NCBI GenBank assembly: GCA_963625685.1
Contig: CAVFTR010000011.1
Coordinates: 1 to 56,812 of the forward strand
DNA length: 56,812 nt
Direction of reading: 5' to 3'
Source: F23-B02 sp963625685
Lineage (GTDB): Bacteria > Bacillota > Clostridia > Oscillospirales > Oscillospiraceae
The notes beneath the pieces were generated by a model. It worked only from the letters and a program-made list of their open reading frames with translations. It did no database searches and had not been told where the DNA came from. Position 1 is the stretch's first letter. Each line of letters opens with the position of its first letter. The position numbers and the translations under genes were made by a program. Below, piece after piece: positions 24,588 through 36,195 of this stretch.

Positions 24588-25292
24588 ATGGAAAGTAAAA
24601 CCAAACGAATGATCGCCCTTGCTCTCGCGCTGTGCCTGTGCGCGGCGCTGCTCGCAGGCTGCGCTAAGGACGAGGCCACAGAGCCCGAGCGGACGCAGAC
24701 GGTCTTTGACCCCGCGGCCTACGTCAAGGGAGGCCTTGACGCGGTGTATCTCGGCGAATACTCCGACGAGTATCTGGCACTGCTCGGCGGCGAGACGAAG
24801 GAAAGCTGCGCCGAGCGCTACGAGCGCGGCATGCAGGTGAGCCTCGATGTATTCTGCGAATACTTCGGCATCGAGCTTGCGCAGTGCGGCGAGAGCGTGC
24901 GCAGCGAGCTGACCGGGCTCATGCATAAGCTGTATAAGGCCGCAAGCTACAAGCTCGGCACGCCCGTGCAGGACGGCGAGAGCTACAGCGTCGAGGTCAC
25001 GGTCAGTCCCATCGCCGCAGTCGCGCAGGCGGCTCAGGAGGACTACCCCGCCTTTGCCAGGACCGCGGCCGAGCGTATCGCAAACGGCGAGCTGGACAAG
25101 AGCTCGCAGAGCTTCATCGACTGGTGGGCAAAATCGATCTGCGACATGGTCAATGTGCGCCTGACCTCCGTGGAATATCTCGACGCGCAGACCGTCACCG
25201 TGACGCTTGAGAAGGGCGAGAACGGCAGCTACGCCTTCTCCGGCACGAGCCTCGCGGATGTCGACGCGCTCATCGTGTCGTACCCGGCGTAA
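24588..25292 (+). CDS. Predicted lipoprotein of unknown function
   Basis: A 234-residue protein with a lipoprotein signal peptide: a positive start, a hydrophobic core of about 15 residues and the lipobox LAGC, with lipidation at Cys25. The mature part has a Y-x-Y-rich segment (AVYLGEYSDEYLALLGG), a central helical stretch and an ending with Tyr/Ser-rich strands. It resembles no named family I can assign, though this type is common in Clostridia. It would be anchored to the outer face of the cytoplasmic membrane. AAAGGAATG ribosome site; strong terminator downstream. Confidence 0.75.
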   Translation: MESKTKRMIALALALCLCAALLAGCAKDEATEPERTQTVFDPAAYVKGGLDAVYLGEYSDEYLALLGGETKESCAERYERGMQVSLDVFCEYFGIELAQCGESVRSELTGLMHKLYKAASYKLGTPVQDGESYSVEVTVSPIAAVAQAAQEDYPAFARTAAERIANGELDKSSQSFIDWWAKSICDMVNVRLTSVEYLDAQTVTVTLEKGENGSYAFSGTSLADVDALIVSYPA

Positions 25293-25300
25293 AATATGAG

Positions 25301-25340
25301 AAAACCCCCGGCCTCTGAGCAGAGACCGGGGGGATTTTTT
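25301..25340 (+). terminator. Strong hairpin terminator
   Basis: CCCCCGG(C)CTCTG / CAGAG(A)CCGGGGG stem followed by ATTTTTT. Confidence 0.8.
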
Positions 25341-25410
25341 ATAATTTCAGCGTCATTTTCATATGCGGGCTGCCGTTCTCGGGGAGAGGCTCGGAGCTCC
25401 GCGCGCGGCG

Positions 25411-25965
25411 TCAATCCGCCGGCAGGATATGCGTGGTGGAGAGGTAGGCCGCGACCTGTGTCACCTTGCCGTGCTCGAAGCTGAGCTCTATGCCGACCCG
25501 GCCCTTTTCGGCGCGGCAGGAGTTGAAGCCGCCGTTCACCATTTTATATTTTGCATTGAGCAGCACGGTCTTCGCGTCGAGCTCGTCGTCACCGACGCGG
25601 ATGCCGAGGACGGAGTAATACTTCTCGGAGGACGAAAAGCCGATCACGCCGTAGCTGCCGAGGCCGGAATCGGGGTGCTTGCCGAGGTAATAGCGGGTGC
25701 CGGTGTCCTTCTGCACGATGCCCTCGCCGCGCTCGTCGGTGAACCACTCGTAGCCGTCCTCGCCGTAGAGCTTCGCGTCCTCGGCGCCGCGTATGTAATC
25801 TATAGTCCCTCCGAGCCGCCAATCCATGAGCGAGCGCGTGTTCAGCTGGGCAAGCTCTATCGTTCCGAGCCAGGAAAACGCGAGCGTGAGCACGAGCGCG
25901 AGCACGAGCAGCGCGATAAGCGCCGTTCTCAGAGTTTTTTTCGGCATTCTTTTAAAAAACAGCAT
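25411..25965 (-). CDS. Membrane-anchored hypothetical protein
   Basis: A 184-residue protein with a basic N-terminus, one transmembrane helix (about 10-34, LIALLVLALVLTLAFSWLG) and an extracytoplasmic domain rich in Tyr, Gly and Asp. Features include a YEWFTDERGEGI segment and a late cysteine. I recognise no family. The start at 25965 is selected by AAAGGAGC 5 bp upstream; a start at 25989 is less likely. It is transcribed divergently from the 5'-nucleotidase, with about 280 bp between. Confidence 0.6.
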   Translation of the reverse strand: MLFFKRMPKKTLRTALIALLVLALVLTLAFSWLGTIELAQLNTRSLMDWRLGGTIDYIRGAEDAKLYGEDGYEWFTDERGEGIVQKDTGTRYYLGKHPDSGLGSYGVIGFSSSEKYYSVLGIRVGDDELDAKTVLLNAKYKMVNGGFNSCRAEKGRVGIELSFEHGKVTQVAAYLSTTHILPAD

Positions 25966-26171
25966 GCAATGCTCCTTTGATGGGGTCATGACCGTGTTAT
26001 CTCACTGTCGAAAATATCATAACATTTAATAAAAAAAAGTCAATATCGGGCGGCTATGCGAAAAATTAATATTCTGTAAAGCCGCCGCTGGGCAGCTTAG
26101 CCAATTTGCACGAAAATGCCGGCGCATTTTCTGTTAAAACGTCAAATGTTAAGGGATGGGATATTTCGTAC

Positions 26172-26200
26172 TTCAAGCCTGTATGAGCTTGTGATATAAT
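26172..26200 (+). promoter_or_regulatory. Promoter of the 5'-nucleotidase gene
   Basis: -35 TTCAAG (26172-26177), 17-bp spacer, -10 TATAAT (26195-26200) with an extended TGA. Confidence 0.55.
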
Positions 26201-26243
26201 CGCCTTATCGGAACCAACCGAAAAAAATTTCAGGAGGAGCAGC

Positions 26244-28394
26244 ATGAAAAATACTAAAAAGCTCCTCGCTCTGCTGCTGGTCCTTGCCATGGTATTTGCT
26301 CTGGCAGTTCCAGTATTCGCAGACGAGGAGACCCCCGCTATGGCGGGCAAGACCGTTATCCTGCACTCGAACGACGTTCACGGTGCGATAACGGGCTACG
26401 CAAACATAGCGGCTCTCGCGGCCGACTATGAAAAGCAGGGTGCTCAGGTAATAGTTGCCGACGCAGGCGACTTCAGCCAGGGCAAGGTCGAGGTCAGCTC
26501 GAACAAGGGCCTGAACGCGGTCAAGATGATGAACGCGGCCGGCTACGATATCGCCACCATCGGCAACCACGAGTTCGACTACGGCTACGCACAGCTCGTT
26601 GAGAATCTCAAGGAGGCCAAGTTCGACGTCGTCTGCTGCAACGTTCTCGACGAGGACGGCAGCTCCGCTTTTGAAGGCAGCAGGATCGTCACCGTCGGCG
26701 ACCTTAAGGTCGGCTTCATCGGCGTAAACACCCCCGAGAGCCAGACCAAGGCAAACCCCGCGCTCATTCAGGGCCTCAAGTGGCTTGCAGGCGACGACAT
26801 GGTCAAGGCCGTACAGGCCGAGGCCGACAAGCTCAAGGCTGAGGCCGACGTCATCGTCGTTCTCGCTCACCTCGGCGTCGACGCCGAGAGCGCACCCAAC
26901 CGCTCGACCGATATGTGGAAGGGTCTCACGGACGTTGACTTTATCATCGACGGCCACTCCCACTCCGTTATGACCGCAGGCGATGCGGGCGAGCCCATCC
27001 AGTCCACCGGCACGGCATTTAAAAACATCGGCGTTATCGTCATCGACAACGCGGAAAAGAAGATCGTGAGCAACGAGCTCGTTGAGATCACCGCCGACAC
27101 CGCGAAGGACGAGACCGTCGCAGCGGCGGCTCAGGCCATCATCGACGATATCAACAAGCAGTACGGCGAGGTCTTCGCAAAGAACGAGGTCGACCTCACC
27201 GGCGACAAAGGCTACAACGCAAAGACCGGGCTTTTCGGCAACCGTGACGGCGAGACCAACCTCGGCGACCTCATCACCGACTCCATGGTATGGTCTGTCA
27301 GGAAGACCGGCGGCGTCACCGTCGACGAGAAGCACATCGTCGCGGTCACCAACGGCGGCGGCATCCGCGCAGCCATAGCAGCGGGCGACATCACCAAGAA
27401 GGATGTCAACACCGTTCTGCCCTTCGGCAACACCATCGCTGTCGTTTACATCACGGGCGCAGAGCTGCTCGAGGCTCTCGAGGCTTCGACCTACTGCTCC
27501 CCCGTCAGCACCATCGGCGGCTTCCCCCAGGTCTCCGGCATCGACTACACGATAGATACCTCCAAGGCCTATGACGCAAACGAGGATACCTATCCCGACT
27601 CGACCTACTACGGGCCCAAGACCATCAACCGCGTGACCATCAACAGCATAAACGGCGAGGACTTCGACGCGGATGCCACCTATGCGGTCATCACCAACAA
27701 CTTCCTCGCAGCCGGCGGCGACACCTACTACGCCTTTGCCTCCGCCACCAGCCAGTTTGACACCGGCATCCCCCTCGACGAGGCGCTGATGGACTACATC
27801 AGCACCGAGCTCAAGGGCGTTGTCGGCGAGAAGTACGCCTCCCCCAGAGGCAGCGTGAGCTACAGCATGCCGTTTACGGACGTCAAGGCCGACGCCGAAT
27901 ACTACGACGCTGTCCTGCTGGCATACGCAAAGGGCGTCACCAAGGGCACGTCCGCTGCCGCCTTCAGCCCCTCGAACGGCTGCACCCGCGCCGAGATAGT
28001 CACCATGCTCTACCGCTCGGCAGGCTCGCCCGAGGTCTCGAAGGACACCGTCAATCCCTTCAGCGACGTAAAGGCTGACAGCTACTACTACGACGCGGTC
28101 CTCTGGGCCGTTGAAAAGGGCATCACCTGCGGCACGAGCGAGACGACCTTCTCGCCCGACGATACCTGCACCCGCGCCCAGGTAGTCACCCTCCTGTGGC
28201 GCCTTAAGGATTCTCCCGAGGTAGATGATTGGTGCGACTTCAACGACGTTCCTCAGTTTGACTGCTACTACACCATGGCTGTCAACTGGGCGACCGCCAA
28301 TAAGATCACCCAGGGCGTCGGCGGCGGCAGGTTCGCTCCCGACGACAGCTGCACCCGCGCTCAGGTAGTCACCATGCTGCTGCGCGCTCAGTAA
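26244..28394 (+). CDS. SLH-anchored 5'-nucleotidase/2',3'-cyclic phosphodiesterase
   Basis: A 716-residue secreted protein. Signal peptide about 1-26 (ends VPVFADE). Metallophosphatase domain about 36-285 with SNDVHG (D44, H46), DAGDFSQG, GNHEFDYG and GHSH motifs for two metal ions. 5'-nucleotidase C-terminal domain about 300-530 (TNGGGIRA, LPFGNTIAVVYITG, NNFLAAGGD). Three SLH repeats follow (about 545-716), each with YYDAV..A...G.T.GT....F.P...CTRA. It would hydrolyse extracellular nucleotides while bound to the cell wall through SLH domains. GGAGGAG ribosome site; own promoter and terminator, so monocistronic. Confidence 0.93.
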   Translation: MKNTKKLLALLLVLAMVFALAVPVFADEETPAMAGKTVILHSNDVHGAITGYANIAALAADYEKQGAQVIVADAGDFSQGKVEVSSNKGLNAVKMMNAAGYDIATIGNHEFDYGYAQLVENLKEAKFDVVCCNVLDEDGSSAFEGSRIVTVGDLKVGFIGVNTPESQTKANPALIQGLKWLAGDDMVKAVQAEADKLKAEADVIVVLAHLGVDAESAPNRSTDMWKGLTDVDFIIDGHSHSVMTAGDAGEPIQSTGTAFKNIGVIVIDNAEKKIVSNELVEITADTAKDETVAAAAQAIIDDINKQYGEVFAKNEVDLTGDKGYNAKTGLFGNRDGETNLGDLITDSMVWSVRKTGGVTVDEKHIVAVTNGGGIRAAIAAGDITKKDVNTVLPFGNTIAVVYITGAELLEALEASTYCSPVSTIGGFPQVSGIDYTIDTSKAYDANEDTYPDSTYYGPKTINRVTINSINGEDFDADATYAVITNNFLAAGGDTYYAFASATSQFDTGIPLDEALMDYISTELKGVVGEKYASPRGSVSYSMPFTDVKADAEYYDAVLLAYAKGVTKGTSAAAFSPSNGCTRAEIVTMLYRSAGSPEVSKDTVNPFSDVKADSYYYDAVLWAVEKGITCGTSETTFSPDDTCTRAQVVTLLWRLKDSPEVDDWCDFNDVPQFDCYYTMAVNWATANKITQGVGGGRFAPDDSCTRAQVVTMLLRAQ

Positions 28395-28410
28395 AAGCAA
28401 AAGACAATAT

Positions 28411-28444
28411 AAAAAACCGGCGCCGATATCGGCGCCGGTTTTTA
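28411..28444. terminator. Bidirectional terminator
   Basis: A perfect 26-bp palindrome centred on GATATC (arms AACCGGCGCCGAT / ATCGGCGCCGGTT), flanked by A- and T-runs. Confidence 0.85.
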
Positions 28445-28464
28445 ATTGCATTATAAGTACGGCC

Positions 28465-29205
28465 TCAGTGCGACTCCGCGAAGCCGCCGTCGGCGCAGAT
28501 GACCTGGCCGGTGATAAACGATGCGCTGTCGGAGGCAAGAAAGGCCACCGCCTGCGCGATATCCTCCGGCCTCCCGAGCCTGCCGAGCGGCGTGACGGAG
28601 GCGAGCTGATCGAGCGTCTCGCGGCCGAGCACCTGCACCATATCGGTGTCGATGACGCCGGGCGCGACGCAGTTGACGCGGATGTGCGTCGGCGCGAGCT
28701 CCTGCGCCAGCGAGCGCGTGAGCCCGACGATGGCGTGCTTCGTGGCCGAATACGCGACCTCGCAGGACGCGCCGTGCAGGCCCCATATCGAGGAGACGTT
28801 CACTATGCAGCCCGAGTGGGCCTCGAGCATGCCCGGCAGCACCTCCTGAATGGTGTTGAACGCGCCGTTGAGATTCACGTCGAATATCCTGCGCCAGTAT
28901 TCCTCGCTGATGTCCTGAAATTGCAGCTGCCGGGCGATGCCGGCGTTGTTTACCAGCAGCGTCACCTCGCCGAAGCGGCTTCGCACAGCCCCGACCATAT
29001 CGTGCACGGCGGCGCGGTCGGAGACGTCGGCGCGAAAGCACATGGCCTCCAGCCCCTCGTCAAGGAGCTTTCGGCAAAGCTCCTCGGCCTTATCCTGCCG
29101 CTCGATGTAATTTATGCACACGGCATAGCCGCTGTGCGCGAGCCTATCGGCGCATGCTCTGCCGATGCCGCGCGATGAGCCGCTTATGAGCGCGACCTTT
29201 TTCAT
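28465..29205 (-). CDS. Short-chain dehydrogenase/reductase (FabG-like)
   Basis: A 246-residue SDR with the Rossmann signature GSSRGIG (9-15), NNAG (86-89), catalytic Ser139, Tyr152 and Lys156 (YSATK), and PGVIDTDM. The C-terminal ICADGGF matches the 3-oxoacyl-ACP reductase (FabG) subgroup. Such enzymes reduce 3-oxoacyl thioesters with NADPH in fatty-acid synthesis, but isolated copies may act on other carbonyls. No other fab genes are near; the upstream neighbours are an ABC exporter and PlsC, so a lipid role is possible but inferred. Confidence 0.88.
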   Translation of the reverse strand: MKKVALISGSSRGIGRACADRLAHSGYAVCINYIERQDKAEELCRKLLDEGLEAMCFRADVSDRAAVHDMVGAVRSRFGEVTLLVNNAGIARQLQFQDISEEYWRRIFDVNLNGAFNTIQEVLPGMLEAHSGCIVNVSSIWGLHGASCEVAYSATKHAIVGLTRSLAQELAPTHIRVNCVAPGVIDTDMVQVLGRETLDQLASVTPLGRLGRPEDIAQAVAFLASDSASFITGQVICADGGFAESH

Positions 29206-29214
29206 TGCGATCCC

Positions 29215-31008
29215 TCACCTGCTTTCAAACTGACTGGTGTACAGCTCCCTGTACAGGCCGCCCCTTTCGAGAAGCTCGGCGTGCGTGCCGCTCTCGACGA
29301 CGTCGCCCTTGTCCATGACGAGGATGAGGTCCGCGTCGCGGATGGTGGAGAGCCTGTGGGCGATGACGAAGCTCGTCCTGCCGCGGGTGAGGCTGTCCAT
29401 CGCCTTCTGGACGAGCAGCTCCGTGCGCGTATCGACCGAGCTCGTGGCCTCGTCGAGGATTATCATCGGCGCGTTCTCGACCATTGCCCGCGCGATGGTC
29501 AGAAGCTGGCGCTGACCGGCCGAGAGGCTGCTGCGGTCGTTGAGCTCGGTGTCGTAGCCCTTGGGCAGGGTGCGGATATAGTGGTCCATGCCCACGAGCT
29601 TGCAGGCGGCCTCTATCTGCTCGTCGCTGACGTCCTCCTTGCCGTAGGCGATATTCTCGCGGTAGGTCCCGTCAAACAGCCAGGTGTCCTGCAGGACCAT
29701 GCCGAACATCGCGTGTACGTCGCTGCGGCGCATTTCCGATACGGGCACGCCGTCTATCCTTATCCGGCCGCTCCACAGCTCGTAAAAGCGCATGAGGAGG
29801 TTGACCATCGTGGTCTTGCCCGCGCCCGTGTAGCCGACTATCGCGACCTTCTGACCGGGGGCTATCTCGGCGGAGAAATCGTTTATGACGGGCTTGTCCT
29901 CGTCATAGCCGAAGCGGACGTGCTCGAACTCGACCTTGCCGCGCACATGCTCGATATGCTGCGTGCAAGAGCTGTCGTCGGGCATCTCCTCCTCGCCGAG
30001 GAAGCCGAACACGCGCTCGCCGGCGGCTCCGGCGGACATGAGGCTGCTGACGGCCTGCGATATCTGGCTCAGGGGGTTGGTGAAGAGCTTTACGTAGCTT
30101 ATGAAGGCGATGACCGTACCGAAGCGGATGCTGCCGTCCATCGTGAGCGCCGCGCCCACGACGCACACGGCGACGTAGCCCAGGCTTCCGATAAAGCTCA
30201 TCAGCGGCATGAGCAGACCGCTGAAAAACTGTGACTTCCACGCGCTGGTATACAGCTCGTTGTTTATGCGGTCAAACTCGGCCTTGGACTGCGCCGTCGC
30301 GCCGTAGACCCTGACGATGTTGTGGCCCGAGTACATCTCCTCGACGTGTCCGTTCATATCGCCGAGGTTCTTCTGCTGGCGGCGGAAATATTTTCGCGAG
30401 CGCGAGACGATGAAGAACATCAGCGCGAAGCCGAGTATCGACGAGCCCATGGCCGTCAGAGCAAGGCGGCCGCTGGTGAGAAACATTATTATGATAACGC
30501 CGACAAACTGCACGACGGCCTGAACGAGCGTCGTTATGCTGGAGTTGAGCGCGGAGGATATGGTGTCGACATCGTTTGTTATGCGGCTCAAAACGTCGCC
30601 GACGGTGGTCTTGTCGAAAAACTTCAGCGGCAGTCTGTTTATCTTCCGGCTTATGCTCATGCGCATGCTCCACGCAAGGCGCTGCATGACGCTTATCATT
30701 ATATAGCTTGCAGCGCAGGTGACGAGGTTCGCGCTTATGTAGATGGCGAGGATGATGAGTATGGACCTTACGATGAGCCCCATGTCTATACCGGCCTTGA
30801 GCCCGTCGCTTATGTTGTTTGTGAGGTCCGCGAGCTTATCGGGCGCGATTATCGTAAGAAAGGTCCCGATGAGGCTGAAGGCGAGCGAGATTATTATGGG
30901 CTTGTACCACGGCCTGAGATATTTGAGCAGCTCGAGCATCGAGTTTTTGACGTTCTGGGGCTTTTCGTCCGCACCGCGTCCCGGAGGTCCCTTTGGTCCC
31001 GGTCTCAT
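29215..31008 (-). CDS. ABC exporter half-transporter (catalytically complete subunit)
   Basis: A 597-residue protein. A Gly/Pro-rich leader (1-20) is followed by a six-helix type IV exporter membrane domain (about 25-330) and an ATP-binding domain (about 360-595). Motifs: Walker A GYTGAGKTT, signature LSAGQRQ, Walker B IILDEATSSVD with the catalytic Glu, and switch histidine in VIAHRLSTI. It would pair with the next-listed subunit to form a heterodimeric multidrug or lipid exporter. Its start overlaps the stop of the partner gene (ATGA), showing coupling. Substrate unknown. Confidence 0.93.
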   Translation of the reverse strand: MRPGPKGPPGRGADEKPQNVKNSMLELLKYLRPWYKPIIISLAFSLIGTFLTIIAPDKLADLTNNISDGLKAGIDMGLIVRSILIILAIYISANLVTCAASYIMISVMQRLAWSMRMSISRKINRLPLKFFDKTTVGDVLSRITNDVDTISSALNSSITTLVQAVVQFVGVIIIMFLTSGRLALTAMGSSILGFALMFFIVSRSRKYFRRQQKNLGDMNGHVEEMYSGHNIVRVYGATAQSKAEFDRINNELYTSAWKSQFFSGLLMPLMSFIGSLGYVAVCVVGAALTMDGSIRFGTVIAFISYVKLFTNPLSQISQAVSSLMSAGAAGERVFGFLGEEEMPDDSSCTQHIEHVRGKVEFEHVRFGYDEDKPVINDFSAEIAPGQKVAIVGYTGAGKTTMVNLLMRFYELWSGRIRIDGVPVSEMRRSDVHAMFGMVLQDTWLFDGTYRENIAYGKEDVSDEQIEAACKLVGMDHYIRTLPKGYDTELNDRSSLSAGQRQLLTIARAMVENAPMIILDEATSSVDTRTELLVQKAMDSLTRGRTSFVIAHRLSTIRDADLILVMDKGDVVESGTHAELLERGGLYRELYTSQFESR

Positions 31009-32777
31009 ATGGCAAGTTCCTCCTCTGAAAGCTGACTGAGCGCTATCTGACGGTAGACCTCGCAGGTATGCAGCAGCTGCCTGTGAGTTCCCATGCCCAC
31101 GACCCTGCCCTCGTCGAGGACGATGATCTTATCGGCGGACATGATGGTGCCTATGCGCTGGGCGACGATGAGCTTGGTCTGCCCGGCGGTGCGCTCGCGC
31201 AGCGCGTCGCGCAGCTCGCGGTCCGTTTTGAAATCGAGCGCGGAGAAGCTGTCGTCAAATATGAGTATCTCCGCGTCGCGGCACAGCGCGCGGGCGATGG
31301 AAAGACGCTGCTTCTGGCCGCCGGAGAAATTCGTGCCGCCGCGGGCCATGTGCGAGAGTACTCCGTCCTCGAGCCCGGAGACGAAATCCGCCGAGTGGGA
31401 TATGCCGAGCGCCTCGTCGATGCGGTCTTTATCCGCATTGCTGCCGAAGGCGACGTTATCCCCGACGGTGCCAGTGAACATGACGGCCTTCTGCGAGACG
31501 TAGCCGATCTTTTTATAGAGCGCCTCGAGCTCGTAATCCTTTACGTTCACGCCGTCGACGAGCACCTCGCCCTCCGTGGCGTCGTAAAACCTCGGGATGA
31601 GGTTCATGAGCGTCGTTTTGCCCGAGCCCGTGGAGCCTATGAAGGCGACCGTTTCGCCCATATCAGCCGTAAAGCTCACATTGCTCAGGACGCTGCCGCT
31701 GCCGCCGGGGTAGGTAAAGCTCACGTTTCTGAACTCGACCGTGCCGCGTACGTCTCCGGAGCCGGTGACGCTGCCGTCCACGACCCTGGGCTTCGTCGAG
31801 AGCACCTCGCTTATACGCTTTGCCGCCTCGAGCGCGCGCGGGGCGATGATAACGACCATGACTATCATGATAAAGCTCATGATGACCTGCATCGCGTAGG
31901 ACATGAAGACGATCATGTCCGCAAAGATATCCACGCGCATGGCGACCGCCTCCGCGCCGGTGCCCGCGGCGGAGCTTATGAGCACCGCGCCTATCCAGTA
32001 GATGGACATGTTCAGGCAGTTCATGACAAGTCCCATGAAGGGGCTCAGGAGCGTCATGGTGCGGTTTGCAAACAGCGAGTTTTCGAGAAGCTCGGTGTTG
32101 ACCTTTTCAAATTTCTTTTCCTGATACTCCTCGGCGTTGTACGCGTGTACGACGCGGATGCCGGTGAGATTTTCTCTCGCCGACTGGTTGAGCGAGTCCT
32201 GCAGCCACTGGATGCGCTTGAAGCGCGGGAAGGTGCGCACGATGGCGACGCTCAGTATCGCGACAAGCAGCACGACCGCGATCCCCGTCGCCAGCGACCA
32301 CTGCCAGGCCTTGCCCGCGATCTTCATGATCGCCCACACGGCCATGAGCGGCGCCTTGACGACCACCTGGAGCGACAGCACGACCATCATCTGGACCTGC
32401 GACACGTCGTTTGTCGAGCGGGTGATAAGGCTCGCGGTCGAAAACGCGTTTATCTCCTCGAGAGTGAAGCTCTCGACCTTATAGAACATTTCCTTTCTCA
32501 GACGCTTCGAGAAGTTCGCCGCGATGCGCGAGGCGAAAAAGCACACCGCGACCGACGACAGAAGGCTTCCGAAGGCGCACAGCAGCATCATGCCGCCGGC
32601 GCTCCACACATCGCCTATGGCGCTGCCCGGAGTCTCGATAAGCGTCGTTATCTCTGACATATAATCGGGTATCATGAGGTCGAGCACGACCTGGGCGCAC
32701 ACGAAAACGAGGCTGAACAAGGAAAACAGCCATTCCTTCGCCCTGAGATACCTGAACAGTTTCAAAAGCTTCAGCAT
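31005..32777 (-). CDS. ABC exporter half-transporter (degenerate-site subunit)
   Basis: A 590-residue exporter half with a membrane domain (about 15-310) and ATPase domain (about 345-580). Walker A GSTGSGKTT and FSGGQKQ are intact. The Walker B region reads ILIFDDSFSALD, with Asp in place of the catalytic Glu, and the switch position is VAQRIGTI, with Gln replacing His. These are the usual changes in the non-catalytic half of heterodimeric exporters, so it matches the overlapping partner, which has both residues. It is transcribed first, after the plsC-like gene 22 bp upstream. Confidence 0.93.
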   Translation of the reverse strand: MLKLLKLFRYLRAKEWLFSLFSLVFVCAQVVLDLMIPDYMSEITTLIETPGSAIGDVWSAGGMMLLCAFGSLLSSVAVCFFASRIAANFSKRLRKEMFYKVESFTLEEINAFSTASLITRSTNDVSQVQMMVVLSLQVVVKAPLMAVWAIMKIAGKAWQWSLATGIAVVLLVAILSVAIVRTFPRFKRIQWLQDSLNQSARENLTGIRVVHAYNAEEYQEKKFEKVNTELLENSLFANRTMTLLSPFMGLVMNCLNMSIYWIGAVLISSAAGTGAEAVAMRVDIFADMIVFMSYAMQVIMSFIMIVMVVIIAPRALEAAKRISEVLSTKPRVVDGSVTGSGDVRGTVEFRNVSFTYPGGSGSVLSNVSFTADMGETVAFIGSTGSGKTTLMNLIPRFYDATEGEVLVDGVNVKDYELEALYKKIGYVSQKAVMFTGTVGDNVAFGSNADKDRIDEALGISHSADFVSGLEDGVLSHMARGGTNFSGGQKQRLSIARALCRDAEILIFDDSFSALDFKTDRELRDALRERTAGQTKLIVAQRIGTIMSADKIIVLDEGRVVGMGTHRQLLHTCEVYRQIALSQLSEEELAI

Positions 32778-32799
32778 TTAGCGGCAAAAGCCTCCTTTT

Positions 32800-33627
32800 T
32801 TATTCTTTTTCCGCGTCGAGGGCCCGCTCTATCATGTCCTGGGCAAGCTGCGCGGTCTCCCTGGTCTTGTGCTCCTTTACATACTGCGCGTCAATGACGT
32901 CGAGCACATCTATATATATAGACGTTCTTTTCAGCGGAAAATTGTGAGAAAGCTTATCGGTATTGCGAAGTGCGACGACGACCACGGGGACCCCGGCCCT
33001 CTGCGCTATCTTGAACGAGCCCGCGTGGAAGGGGAGCATGCCCTCCTGCTTGCTGCGCGTTCCCTCGGGATAAATGACGACCGAGGCGTAGTCCTTGTCT
33101 ATGTAATCCGTCGCGAGCTTCACCGTCTTGAGCGCCTCGCGGTTATTCTCCCTGTCCAGAGGCAGGCAGCCGCACTTGTGCATGACCTTGCCGATGATGG
33201 GGATATTGAGATTGCTCGGCTTGGAGACGAAGGTCAGCTGCTCCTCCGGCATCTTGTGGACCATGACGACGGGGTCGGCAAGAGAGCGGTGGTTTGCCAC
33301 CATGAGATAGCGCGTGTCCTTCGGGATGCGCTCCTCTCCGCTTATCGAAACGTCCGCGCGGGCGTAGAACACCAGCAGATCCGCGACCGCGTGCAGGTGC
33401 CACAGCCAGAATTTCGACGGCCTCTCCTGGAGCTTGTTCTTATCTATCAAAAGCTCCGTCGCCAGAAGCATCGCAAGCGCGTAGGCAATATGCGCGCCGA
33501 AGAAATACTCGAAAAAGCGCAGCAGCAGGACGCCCGTGACCTTCAGAGCGCCGCCGCCCTGTCCCGCTATGAGAGTGTGCAGCACGCTTCCGCCCGCGCC
33601 GATGGCGGCAAATATTTTAAGGAGCAT
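32800..33627 (-). CDS. plsC: 1-acyl-sn-glycerol-3-phosphate acyltransferase (PlsC-like)
   Basis: A 275-residue membrane-associated acyltransferase. It contains the HX4D catalytic box in ANHRSLADP (about 113-121) and the glycerol-phosphate-binding box in IYPEGTRSK (about 190-198), and begins with hydrophobic segments. It transfers an acyl chain to lysophosphatidic acid, making phosphatidic acid. The start at 33627 follows GGAGG; the frame continues upstream to 33792 through AT-rich leader sequence without a ribosome site, so the longer form is rejected. It is first in a likely operon with the ABC pair and the SDR gene. Confidence 0.88.
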   Translation of the reverse strand: MLLKIFAAIGAGGSVLHTLIAGQGGGALKVTGVLLLRFFEYFFGAHIAYALAMLLATELLIDKNKLQERPSKFWLWHLHAVADLLVFYARADVSISGEERIPKDTRYLMVANHRSLADPVVMVHKMPEEQLTFVSKPSNLNIPIIGKVMHKCGCLPLDRENNREALKTVKLATDYIDKDYASVVIYPEGTRSKQEGMLPFHAGSFKIAQRAGVPVVVVALRNTDKLSHNFPLKRTSIYIDVLDVIDAQYVKEHKTRETAQLAQDMIERALDAEKE

Positions 33628-34009
33628 ATACGAACCTCCATTATAATTTATCGTGTCTTTATATTTTACCACGACTTTACGATTTTCCAACACGTATTTT
33701 TTAAAATATTTAAGAATTTTTAAAGCTTTCTTTAATATTATACACATACGGCGCGAATTTTTTATAAAAGCATCATTATTTCGGCGCTTCAATACATTTT
33801 TGTATGTTTTGTACAGCTTAAGCGAAAATTTTGTCTATCTTTCGTGGATATTGATAAATTTGTTGAATTTGAACGAAAGCGGCTTATTTTAAAATTGATT
33901 TTTCGACTACAATAGTATAAAATACATAAACGAGTTGTTAACGGTATATAAACAGGTAAAGCGTTGCAGCTTGTTAGATCCGTAACTAATTTAATAGGAG
34001 TGAATTTTT
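33628..34009. other. Divergent AT-rich intergenic region between plsC and hppA
   Basis: Very AT-rich for this chromosome. It should hold both promoters. On the minus strand TTGGAA, 16 bp, TAAAAT points to plsC. On the plus strand TTGATT (33895-33900) with TATAAA (33916-33921) points to hppA, leaving an ~85-nt leader. No gene seen. Confidence 0.5.
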
Positions 34010-36010
<2,001 letters not shown>

Positions 36011-36023
36011 GAAAAAACCATTC

Positions 36024-36057
36024 ACACCTCCGAGGCATTCGCTTCGGAGGTGTTTTT
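36024..36057 (+). terminator. Terminator of hppA
   Basis: ACACCTCCGA / TCGGAGGTGT arms, 10-nt loop, TTTTT. Confidence 0.8.
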
Positions 36058-36195
36058 ACATTTTCATCATACTTTATTAACAAAACAGGGCCCCGCTTAT
36101 GGCATAATAGGGGCAGACCGTGATATTAAAAGCCCTCAGCTTGACATCGGGTGTATAATATTATGGTAACCACTTTGCACCCCAAGGAGAACATT

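Noticed and set aside
26205..28538. Minus-strand frame of 777 codons opposite the 5'-nucleotidase
   Set aside because: No motif, repetitive Val/Asp/Gly composition and no ribosome site. The plus-strand gene has catalytic motifs and SLH domains.
31068..32657. Plus-strand frame of 529 codons opposite the ABC exporter subunit
   Set aside because: Shadow of the minus-strand ABC gene, which carries Walker and signature motifs.
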